64,000 nucleotides of DNA. It comes from Limnomonas spitsbergensis. Taxonomy: Eukaryota > Chlorophyta > Chlorophyceae > Chlamydomonadales. Shown in pieces: positions 1-10,524 of the stretch. Within the stretch, counting starts at the first letter, position 1, and every line of letters begins with the position of its first letter. A program made the position numbers and the translations under genes. Under the pieces are notes generated by a model. The model was not told where the DNA came from and searched no databases. It saw nothing but the letters and a program-made list of their open reading frames with translations. The stretch spans positions 1,646,001-1,710,000 of the forward strand of contig JAYJMM010000104.1 in NCBI GenBank assembly GCA_037349105.1, in the 5' to 3' direction.

Positions 1-3000
1 CTGCGAATAAAGTCTCAGGATTTCAAACTGAGCCATAGGCCGCTAGCCACTTGGCATGAGTCTGCGAATAAAGTCTCAGGATTTCCAACTGAGCCATAGG
101 CCGCTAGCCACTTGGCATGAGTCTGCGAACAAAGTCTCAGGATTTCAAACTGAGCCATAGGCCGCTAGCCACTGGGCATGAGTCTGCGAATAAAGTCTCA
201 GGATTTCAAACTGAGCCATAGATTGCTAGCAACTGGGCACGAGTCTGCGAATAAAGTCTCAGGATTTCAAACTGAGCCATAGGCCGCTAGCCACTTGGCA
301 TGAGTCTGCGAACAAAGTCTCAGGATTTCAAACTGAGCCATAGGCCGCTAGCCACTTGGCATGAGTCTGCGAACAAAGTCTCAGGATTTCAAACTGAGCC
401 ATAGGCCGCTAGCCACTTGGCACGAGTCTGCGAATAAAGTCTCAGGATTTCAAACTGAGCCATAGATTGCTAGCAACTGGGCACGAGTCTGCGAACAAAG
501 TCTCAGGATTTCAAACTGAGCCATAGGCCGCTAGCCACTTGGCATGAGTCTGCGAACAAAGTCTCAGGATTTCAAACTGAGCCATAGGCCGCTAGCCACT
601 TGGCATGAGTCTGCGAACAAAGTCTCAGGATTTCAAACTGAGCCATAGGCCGCTAGCCACTTGGCACGAGTCTGCGAACAAAGTCTCAGGATTTCAAACT
701 GAGCCATAGGCCGCTAGCCACTTGGCACGAGTCTGCGAACAAAGTCTCAGGATTTCAAACTGAGCCATAGGCCGCTAGCCACTTGGCATGAGTCTGCGAA
801 CAAAGTCTCAGGATTTCAAACTGAGCCATAGGCCGCTAGCCACTTGGCACGAGTCTGCGAACAAAGTCTCAGGATTTCAAACTGAGCCATAGGCCGCTAG
901 CCACTTGGCACGAGTCTGCGAACAAAGTCTCAGGATTTCAAACTGAGCCATAGGCCGCTAGCCACTTGGCATGAGTCTGCGAACAAAGTCTCAGGATTTC
1001 AAACTGAGCCATAGGCCGCTAGCCACTTGGCATGAGTCTGCGAACAAAGTCTCAGGATTTCAAACTGAGCCATAGGCCGCTAGCCACTTGGCATGAGTCT
1101 GCGAACAAAGTCTCAGGATTTCAAACTGAGCCATAGGCCGCTAGCCACTTGGCATGAGTCTGCGAATAAAGTCTCAGGATTTCAAACTGAGCCATAGGCC
1201 GCTAGCCACTTGGCATGAGTCTGCGAACAAAGTCTCAGGATTTCAAACTGAGCCATAGGCCGCTAGCCACTTGGCATGAGTCTGCGAATAAAGTCTCAGG
1301 ATTTCAAACTGAGCCATAGGCCGCTAGCCACTTGGCATGAGTCTGCGAACAAAGTCTCAGGATTTCAAACTGAGCCATAGGCCGCTAGCCACTTGGCATG
1401 AGTCTGCGAACAAAGTCTCAGGATTTCAAACTGAGCCATAGGCCGCTAGCCACTTGGCATGAGTCTGCGAATAAAGTCTCAGGATTTCAAACTGAGCCAT
1501 AGGCCGCTAGCCACTTGGCACGAGTCTGCGAATAAAGTCTCAGGATTTCAAACTGAGCCATAGGCCGCTAGCCACTTGGCATGAGTCTGCGAACAAAGTC
1601 TCAGGATTTCAAACTGAGCCATAGGCCGCTAGCCACTTGGCATGAGTCTGCGAACAAAGTCTCAGGATTTCAAACTGAGCCATAGGCCGCTAGCCACTTG
1701 GCATGAGTCTGCGAACAAAGTCTCAGGATTTCAAACTGAGCCATAGGCCGCTAGCCACTTGGCATGAGTCTGCGAATAAAGTCTCAGGATTTCAAACTGA
1801 GCCATAGGCCGCTAGCCACTTGGCATGAGTCTGCGAACAAAGTCTCAGGATTTCAAACTGAGCCATAGGCCGCTAGCCACTTGGCACGAGTCTGCGAATA
1901 AAGTCTCAGGATTTCAAACTGAGCCATAGGCCGCTAGCCACTTGGCATGAGTCTGCGAACAAAGTCTCAGGATTTCAAACTGAGCCATAGGCCGCTAGCC
2001 ACTTGGCATGAGTCTGCGAACAAAGTCTCAGGATTTCAAACTGAGCCATAGGCCGCTAGCCACTTGGCATGAGTCTGCGAACAAAGTCTCAGGATTTCAA
2101 ACTGAGCCATAGGCCGCTAGCCACTTGGCATGAGTCTGCGAATAAAGTCTCAGGATTTCAAACTGAGCCATAGGCCGCTAGCCACTTGGCATGAGTCTGC
2201 GAACAAAGTCTCAGGATTTCAAACTGAGCCATAGGCCGCTAGCCACTTGGCACGAGTCTGCGAATAAAGTCTCAGGATTTCAAACTGAGCCATAGGCCGC
2301 TAGCCACTTGGCACGAGTCTGCGAATAAAGTCTCAGGATTTCAAACTGAGCCATAGGCCGCTAGCCACTTGGCACGAGTCTGCGAATAAAGTCTCAGGAT
2401 TTCAAACTGAGCCATAGGCCGCTAGCCACTTGGCACGAGTCTGCGAACAAAGTCTCAGGATTTCAAACTGAGCCATAGGCCGCTAGCCACTTGGCATGAG
2501 TCTGCGAACAAAGTCTCAGGATTTCAAACTGAGCCATAGGCCGCTAGCCACTTGGCATGAGTCTGCGAATAAAGTCTCAGGATTTCAAACTGAGCCATAG
2601 GCCGCTAGCCACTTGGCACGAGTCTGCGAATAAAGTCTCAGGATTTCAAACTGAGCCATAGGCCGCTAGCCACTTGGCACGAGTCTGCGAACAAAGTCTC
2701 AGGATTTCAAACTGAGCCATAGGCCGCTAGCCACTTGGCATGAGTCTGCGAACAAAGTCTCAGGATTTCAAACTGAGCCATAGGCCGCTAGCCACTTGGC
2801 ATGAGTCTGCGAATAAAGTCTCAGGATTTCAAACTGAGCCATAGGCCGCTAGCCACTTGGCATGAGTCTGCGAATAAAGTCTCAGGATTTCAAACTGAGC
2901 CATAGGCCGCTAGCCACTTGGCACGAGTCTGCGAACAAAGTCTCAGGATTTCAAACTGAGCCATAGGCCGCTAGCCACTTGGCATGAGTCTGCGAACAAA

Positions 3001-3490
3001 GTCTCAGGATTTCAAACTGAGCCATAGGCCGCTAGCCACTTGGCACGAGTCTGCGAATAAAGTCTCAGGATTTCAAACTGAGCCATAGGCCGCTAGCCAC
3101 TTGGCACGAGTCTGCAAACAAAGTCTCAGGATTTCAAACTGAGCCATAGGCCGCTAGCCACTTGGCATGAGTCTGCGAATAAAGTCTCAGGATTTCAAAC
3201 TGAGCCATAGGCCGCTAGCCACTTAGCACGAGTCTGCGAATAAAGTCTCAGGATTTCAAACTGAGCCATAGGCCGCTAGCCACTTGGCATGAGTCTGCGA
3301 ATAAAGTCTCAGGATTTCAAACTGAGCCATAGGCCGCTAGCCACTGGGCACGAGTCTGCGAATAAAGTCTCAGGATTTCAAACTGAGCCATAGATTGCTA
3401 GCAACTGGGCACGAGTCTGCGAATAAAGTCTCAGGATTTCAAACTGAGCCATAGGCCGCTAGCCACTGGGCACGAGTCTGCGAATAAATT
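1..3490. repeat. 61-bp satellite, about 57 tandem copies, open at the left edge
   Basis: Head-to-tail 61-bp units run from base 1 to about 3490, where the last unit breaks off. Copies differ at a few fixed positions: AATAAAG/AACAAAG, GCATGAG/GCACGAG and CACTTGGC/CACTGGGC, plus a rarer variant with ATTGCTAGCAACTGGG. On the minus strand each unit ends in a pyrimidine-rich stretch and TTCGCAG, then starts again with ACTCATGCCAAGTGG. The array lies directly 3' of the last visible exon of the minus-strand ligase gene, so it is probably intronic. The array may continue left of the window. Confidence 0.97.
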
Positions 3491-3630
3491 CTCCAATCGA
3501 ATCTGTAAGCCCTGATAATCAGCATCAGCCATACACATCCACTACAGCCTGCTGACCCAGCCCATCCAGTCTGAGTCCATGCCCCCCAGCCCACACACAT
3601 GCACCCCACTGCCCCCCAGCTGCCTCTCAC

Positions 3631-6600
3631 CTGCAGCTGCTTTAGGCTGGGCCGGGCCTTGCCCTGCCGCGTGACCACCACGACCCCCACCACCTCCTGA
3701 AGGGTATCATGAGGCACACTGATGGCGGCGATGGACAGCACCGCAGGGTGGGATGACAGCGCGTTCTCCACGTCAGCCGGAGAAATTATCTCCCCGCCTC
3801 GGTTAATCACCTCTTTTGAGCGACCAGTGATGTAAAGGTACTGGTCGCAATCCATGTACCCCAAGTCCCCTGTGTCAAACCAGTCATCAGGGCTGAAGGG
3901 GGAGGTGGAGGGAGTGGCGGCATCCGTGTCATCGCATAGGTAGCCATCGAACATGGGCGGGCCTCGGATACAGATCCGGCCGATCTCACCCTCGGGTACT
4001 TCCTGATTCAGAGACCCGTCTCTGATGGACAGCTCGGGTCCGACCGCCTTGCCGCTGGTCCCAGGGCGATCCAGAGCATAGTCAAGGGGTGGGCAGCTGA
4101 TGGGCATGCACTCGGACATCCCGTACGATGGGAGCACGGCTGTGGCAGCTCTGCGGAAAAGCAAAAACAGGGGTTCAGATTTAAGTTAAAAGTTTGGAGA
4201 GCGGCTATAATATTCAGTACCATATATGGAAGAAGAGTTGAAAATGGCCCCACCGGATCAGCCAGAGCCAGCACGAAGCAGAAACGGAACAACAAGTCAC
4301 CTTAATTCGTTTAGGATATTTTAACAGCAATGGCGCAGATGTGGCTTCAGCCCAGGCCGCGCTGTTCCCTTAACTATCACGCCCCCCGCAGGGCGTAACT
4401 TTCTTTCTTTCTGTCTTATGGAAGAGTGTCTAGGTGGGGGAGGGTAGAGAGAGAATGATAGTGTACTGGATATATGTGCTTATGCGGTGTGGTGATAAGG
4501 ACTAAAAAGAATCTGGAGCCTGAAAACTTAAGGTGGGGCTTGAGGCAGGAACGCACTGTGGGAGCATATTGCTCTTGAGCTGCATTAAATCCTGCACAAT
4601 ATGTCCTGGTGGCAGTGCAGCTCATACCAATGGGCATGCGCCATGAACTCACCCGAACGTGGCCTTGATGTCTGCTGCCAGGGCGGGAATGAGTGGTCCG
4701 GCCGCGTTCCCGACCAGACGCACGCAGTGCTTTGGGACATACTCCATGCGGGCGGCGCTCTGCGCGAGGTATAGCGGGGAAATCAGAGTCATGGTCGCAT
4801 GGTAATATACTAGCAGCAAATAAACCCCAAATAACACACTTCCCGTCCCCCCTGGCCTGCTGTTATGCTGCTCCGGCATACCCAGCCTTCTTTGTCAGTC
4901 AACAAAACCATGGCTGACGGCACTAGGCCGGATTCTGAGCAAAACCTGCCCCCGTTTTTATAAGGATTAGGACTTAGGGTTAAGGGTCCGCCATGATCTT
5001 CTGCATGCTGGGATACTAGCGGCGAGAGTGATGCAAAACAGCGGCTGGACCTCACAACAACCAGCCCCACCACAGAACTGAACGATGCTCAAGTGGATTG
5101 TAGGAGCCGCATTATACCATGTGATGCCCTGGCTCCCCACCACCCCACCACCCACCACCCCCATACCATGTCATGCCCTGGCTCCCCACCACCCGCCAGA
5201 AGGCTTCTTGCTCCAAACCCATGTCGAGGCAGGTGGCGACGATTTGAACCTTACAAAAGCAGGTTGGCCCCATCACAGCCTACCTGCACGATGCTGAGGT
5301 GAATGGTGGGCGCGGCATAGTACCATGTGATGCGGTGGCTCCCCACTACCCGCCAGAAGGCTTCCGGATCAAAACCTGTCTCGAGGCAAGTGGAGCTGCC
5401 GGCCAGGATGGGCGCCAGCAGGTTGCGCACGATGCCTCCGGCGTGAAACAGGGGCATCGTGTTCAGGCACACGTCGGTGGGGCGCAACCCCCACGAGGCG
5501 GCCACGCAGGCCGCGCCCACGACCAAGGCATCGAGAGTGTAGGGGACAATCTTCTTCTTGCCGCTGGTGCCTGGAAGGAGGTTGGGGGGCCAGGAGGAGG
5601 GGGGGCGCACACGTTAAGAGGGTACTGTCATGCAGAGGCTAATATCCACAGCCCGCCCATAAAGCCTCCACACAGCACACTCAGCACCATGACCCAAGTG
5701 GTGCCTGCTGCTGCTACTAGGGTGTCCACTGTCTAGCGTAAAATAGTGTTTTACAACCCTCTGATCACTCATATTAATGAAGCTGCTGGTGCAAGCCCGT
5801 CCGTCCATACCGGCAGCCCACATTGAGCATCAAAGGCAGTGCATGGAGACTCAATTATGGGTCCCCTATGATGTATAAATAGGATGTATACAGCCCTGGA
5901 GTTGTGGCAACCTTGCGGATTGGCTGGACGTACACATTCCTTTGAACACTGTTTATTTTCTCGGCTGCAAGTCCAACTTTGGCAGGCCGCCCCGCGGCCG
6001 CCAAAGGCCCGATTGGGACCAAACCTGGACCAGCCCACTACTGATGGCCAAAGCAGCATAGCTGGCCACAAATGTGGCCTCCAGCCAGAGGCTGGAATGT
6101 AGCTGACATGTTGCTGAGTCGCGGGGGGGGAAATGCTTTTGAAGGGGACCAGAGAGGATCCGGGCAGACAGAGGAAGACAGCACACTGTCAGCATGAACC
6201 CTTGCTCCCCACTCACCAGAAGTGTGCAGCAGCAACACCACCTGATCCCTTGCTGTCTGGCTGACTGGCCGGTTTCGCAGGCTGGCGATCCTTCCAAGCC
6301 GTCGGGCCACATTCGAGTCACTGCGTGGCAATGGAGAGGTGGGCTCGTTCCCTGGCCCCAGGGCGTAGCTGGTCAGAGAGTGGAGGCTGAAGAGTCCTGC
6401 GGGGCCCTCAGTACTTGGGACGAGGCTCAGAACCGTGATCCCGGCCGTCTCCAGCGCCTCCATCAGACCATGTGGAAGAGCCGACAGCCCGGCGGCATCT
6501 GAAGCAGCCTGCCCCATGACGAGGCAGCAGGTCACGCGAAACGCCAGCAGCTCTTGCACCATCTCGTCCATTGTGGCCGCTGGGTTGATGGGGCAGCAGA

Positions 6601-7090
6601 TGCCTGACGGGGAGGGGTGGATGAGGTGCAGTCAGTCAGCAGGCATAAGATATAATGGCAAGGCAGAGATGACCGACAAGTCAAATAGTGTAGGGTCGCA
6701 GGAGGAGGGGTGCATGGGTGCGTCGAATGTATCACTGAGTCGCCTACCGTAACACAACGCAGTCAAGACAGCCAAGCCGGCATGGGGTCCGTTGGGGACA
6801 ACGATGCCGATACGACGTCCCCCCCGACGACAGTCGTCGGCCACGCTAAGGTCCCCAATGCCTGCTGACTGCAGGTGTGCGCTCACGTCCTCCATCAGAA
6901 ACGTAAGGAGACGTCGGTGCGTAAGGGGCAGGGAGCCTGGGGCTGTGCCCAATATGGCTGTCACATCGCTGCCACTGTGGAGCAGGTCGGAGAGTGTGTG
7001 GAATTGGAGGCTGGACTGGACTGCCTTGCCGCTACACCCCAACGCCAGGAGCGCGTCCAGATAAGGTGAGGAAAGCTTGGAGGCGGACAT
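3631..7090 (-). CDS. AMP-forming acyl-CoA synthetase (oxalyl-CoA/4-coumarate-CoA ligase type), 3' end outside window
   Basis: Five exons, in transcription order: 7090-6748, 6603-6217, 5570-5284, 4759-4653 and 4150-3631. Each has GT-AG borders and matching phase, giving 548 residues with no stop. The ANL-superfamily adenylation signatures are present in order: the phosphate-binding loop HTSGTSGKKKIVPYT (about residues 240-254, built across the exon 2/3 junction), YGMSE (384-388), TGDLG (468-472) and GRSKEVINRGGEII (484-497). Such enzymes activate a carboxylic acid as acyl-AMP and transfer it to CoA. The sequence most resembles the plant AAE3/peroxisomal-CoA-synthetase group; the substrate cannot be read from sequence. 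The C-terminal catalytic-lysine motif and any peroxisomal targeting signal are missing because the final donor (3630) opens an intron that runs into the 61-bp satellite. The start ATG at 7090 opens the first good exon. Family assignment is firm, exact substrate is not. Confidence 0.88.
4320..4415 (+). repeat. Short dispersed repeat, copy 1
   Basis: A ~90-bp segment with GATGTGGCTTC, GCTGTTCCCTTAAC and a C-rich ACGCCCC block, ending in TTTCTTTCTTTC. It recurs at about 14280-14372 with high similarity, and a weaker relative (GTGGCTTCAGCTCCGA) lies at about 27940-27970. It sits in a ligase intron. No coding capacity is seen. Confidence 0.6.
5083..5250 (-). repeat. Degenerate copy of the 3' half of ligase exon 3, inside the next intron
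   Basis: Two adjacent stretches (about 5083-5150 and 5160-5235) repeat the last ~105 bases of the exon at 5284-5570, including the codons for TWY-AAPTIHLSIVQ. The copy nearest the exon end keeps the reading but has CAG|TTCTGT where the real exon has CAG|GTAGGC, so its donor is lost. It is interpreted as an old tandem duplication of an exon end, now decaying in the intron. Confidence 0.75.
5945..6125 (-). repeat. Dispersed SINE-like element (family 1), copy A
   Basis: About 180 bp, read on the minus strand. It starts with GACTCAGC..GTCAGCTACAT, has GTGGCCAGC..TGCTGCTTTGGCC and GGTTTGGTCCCAATCGGGCC in the middle, and ends GCAGCCGAGAAAATAAACA. It shares this order of blocks with ten other copies in the window on both strands. 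No open reading frame and no terminal inverted repeat are visible. It lies in intron 2 of the ligase gene. Confidence 0.7.
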
Positions 7091-8516
7091 GACGATAGTT
7101 ATGTTCGTTGATGGAATCTGCGTGCACGCAACACTGCGAGCCTCATAGTGCCCCCTCTGATGAAGTGATGAGGGATGAGGGGACTTATATATGCATGCAT
7201 GGCGACCTTAAAGTCGACGGAGTCCACACACTACCGTATACCTTGAGTGTTAAGTACTTCCGATACGAACTCTAGTTCTAGAACGAAGGCGGGAGACGAA
7301 ACAATTGGCGTTCAATTTTTTGCAGGGATTGAGGCGGGGTGGGTCAGGGGTGATGGGAGCGAAAGCACTTGGCACTTACACATATGCTATAAGATGATTC
7401 CGAACAAAATCTGTGCGGTAGGGAGGAACTTGGCTTTGTTTCGACTAAAACATTGTTAAATGATAGCGGGCTGATATCTTAGCTTCGTGTCAATATTAGG
7501 AATTGGTAGTTCGAGAGGTTGTATAAAGAATTTCGAACGGCAAACATGGGTTTAAATCGATTCAAATAAAGAGATCCCGTCGAATAAAGTGGAAATCCCG
7601 TAACGTATAGGACAGAAAAATGTATTGACCGCAGTACATGCACCCGTCGACTGCGTCGAACCTGCCCTCGCCACATCTCAAACATTCAAAATATGTAATT
7701 GTGAACCTTGCAAACGTAAAACATTTTTATGAACCTCGCATACTTAACTAACTCATGAACCTCACAAGCGTACCTGTTTTTATGAACCTCGCAAACTTAA
7801 CTAAATTATGGAACTCGCACACTATTAACATAGTCGATTTTCGATGCTACTGGTAGGAAGTCAGCTGTCATATGTCTTGCAAATAGAATATTTCCATCGG
7901 CCACACACCCAACTTGGATTGGTAAGGATGTGCATTCACTGGCGATTTTGGATTCCTTAATCGGGGGCGGTTGAGTAATGCAGTTGGCCGTGAAAAAATC
8001 CTCTTAATCGCTCCTACAGCGTCCTTAATCCGAGTTGGTTGGACCAGGAATCGCCAGTGGAAACACGGTCCAAGTGCTCTCCCCACCTTCATTATGATAC
8101 GAGCTGTCAGGGTAGCTTCTACCCAGCTGCCGACAGGCGCAAGGTGAAAACCCCAAACCCACCTCTACCAACCCTGTTCTTGACACGAGGCTCAGGTCCG
8201 AGCAGTGTTTTTTGGCGCGACCTACTCCGATCGGCCTGGCGTCCGGGGCATGCAATTACTCGCTGTGGCCTACATACCGCGCACTGATCTTCAAATCACA
8301 GCTTCATTTACTGTTCTACGTAGTTCTTTCTACCGGTATACCAACTACCACTACCGGTAGTTCCAATGAAGGTTGTCGGCGGCACTCAGACCCATCTACG
8401 GCCCAGGCCCAAAAGGCCTATCTTGATCATGGCTGTGGGTGTGATGAAAACCCAGGGAAAGTGGAGCACGATGACCACTGTGGTGGTGAGGTTTTATATT
8501 GGACGGTCTTGTATTC

Positions 8517-8547
<31 letters not shown>

Positions 8548-9181
8548 CTACTCCTCCGCCGAAGCAGGAAGCGTGAGAACCGCTCGACCCACAGCAGCTC
8601 TACCCAGATTCCACTTTGGTAGGATAGCCCGCTCACGACATTCTGCGGTATTATTGTATTCAACGGTATGGTGACAAGGGCTGCAAAGGCATGGCTGGCA
8701 TGGGCGGTGGCATGGGTGGCATGGGCAGTACGCCCCCACCTAAAAGTAAATTCCTCTTCCTCGCTAGCTCCCTAGAGCTGTCCTGCTAGATCTATCCATG
8801 GCATGGACCTCTGCCCTGCCATGCGCCCCTGCCCTGCCATGCGACCTTGCCATGCGCCACTTACCTGTGATGCGTCCCTGCCATGAGCTCATGCGCCCCT
8901 GGCCTGCGCCCTTGCCATGCGCCTCTACCCTGCCATACGCCATGGAAAAACGGCAGCCAAGGCTGCTGCAAGGAACGACCCCCTCACCAAGATTCTGGAC
9001 AAGAACCAAGCTGACACAGCAGAACGGTATGGACTGGACTCCTGACACTCAGCCTCCGACACATGAGCCAAACACCCCTATCTTCCTCACTTCGATCCCT
9101 GCAACCGTTCCCCGGTACCTCATCTCTGTTCCAATCCCCCAGCTCTCCACTCACATACCTTTATGTCTCTCTTCCACCCAC
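7091..9181. other. Spacer upstream of the ligase gene
   Basis: This interval should hold the ligase 5' UTR and promoter, but no individual element stands out. It contains a ~27-bp imperfect tandem repeat with TGAACCTCGCA (about 7700-7830), an (AAAG)n run (8519-8546) and short CCCTGCCATGCGCC repeats (about 8800-8950). No ORF in it has the features of a real exon. Confidence 0.5.
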
Positions 9182-10524
9182 CTCCGGGGACCTCAGCGTC
9201 CGGGTCGTCACGCCCCAGCTCAGCTAGGTGATCAAACATGTCGACGTCCGGGTCAGTGTTGGCCAAGAGCACGGCATGGACACCTTCATGTGGCTCGGCA
9301 TGGGAGTGACGCGGGACAAAAGGGGATCTTTACTTGACGCCTTGATGCAATGGATGCCTCATACTTGACCTTGCATCACAGTGTTTTCCTACCTTCCCCA
9401 TGACATTTGGACGGACATGCTGCTTCCGAAAAACACCTGCCTAGTTTTATTTGGTTCCCATCAGGCAAGCTTGCCCGAATACAAAATATCTATGCTTATT
9501 TCCCACCTGGAATTCCCCCCCCTCCCTCTCTCCCATTCTAGGCCCACGCACGCAAGGCCCCGCCATCTACATTACCCCTCGCCTCACCTTTGGAATCAAA
9601 CACCATAGTGAAACTGCATTCCACCCCGCCAGCTGGAAGCTGGCGGCGGCGGCGGCGGCGGCGCGGCTCCGCCAACATCCACACTTTTGCAACGTGCACC
9701 CCTACGATCACACAATCGGGGGGCAGTCTAAGGTGCGTCAGCATGGGGCAGGAGCAAACACAACAGTGTGGTCAGGCTGCCACCTCCCTCAGAAGCTGGT
9801 CCAGATTTGGCGACCCACTAAATATGAGCCATTGCGAGGAAAGAACCACGGCTCATGTGAAGAGGTGAAGAATGCATGGTGACATGCCCCATTCACTCTC
9901 ACCATTGCCCCAGATCACTCACCACCCGCCAGGGACGGGCTCCGCCGCATAGCCAGCTGCGAACAATAATCATCCATGTAGCGCTTCCTTGACGGACTCG
10001 GCATGCTTTCATGGCCGCCGTCGTCCACCAGGTCCACGGCGTGCGTTCGAGCAGCCTGCTGTCGGAGCGCTCATGCCACTGTTCTGCCCACCGTCGCAGT
10101 TGCAGCCCGAAGACGGGGAAGGGAGGGCGGGGAGAGGGGCAGAATCTGACACAATGTGTGAGATGAAGGGTAGAACAATGCTGCCTGCACTGCCAAGTTG
10201 CGAAAATCAGGGTTCGTCAAATTCAGGCATGTGTCGGCCGTTGCCGTGTCCCATTCCCACCGAGCATTTTGTCTTGCTCACTGACTGGCTAGCAGAGCTC
10301 AAAGGAGTTCAGCTCAGGCTCGACCCTGCATCCGCGGTGGTAATGGAGGACAAGTCTTGCCACATGCTGCGTTCTCTGAAAGTGTATCTCGAGGCAGCAG
10401 AGTATGTTCTCATCTGCCCATGCACCCAGGGAGGGGGGCTCGCTGAGCGCCAGGAACAGCCCGTGCGCCCGCAAACGTCCAGCAAGGCTACGCTGTCCCT
10501 TGCGCAAATAGGCGTCCTCAGCTG
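9182..10524 (-). CDS. Unidentified gene: candidate exons
   Basis: Several minus-strand stretches look like exons of a gene I do not recognise. The best pair is 9727-9588 (acceptor CCTTAG, donor AAAG|GTGAGG) and 9283-9182 (acceptor ATGAAG, donor GGAG|GTGGGT); they are phase-compatible and join as ..FTMVFDSK-G-VHAVLLANTDPD... The first contains an Arg7 run encoded by a (CGC)n microsatellite. Further open, exon-like stretches are at about 10060-9933 (..VDLVDDGGHESMPSPS.., donor GTGAGT) and 10524-10289 (after acceptor ATTGCAG; ..LAGRLRAHGLFLALSEPP.., ending in a stop). I could not join these four in one consistent phase, so they may belong to more than one gene or use boundaries I mis-set. No domain is recognised. 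Confidence 0.4.

Noticed and set aside
1..3490. CRISPR-like array
   Set aside because: The units are contiguous 61-bp tandem copies with no unique spacers, in an intron-rich eukaryotic region.
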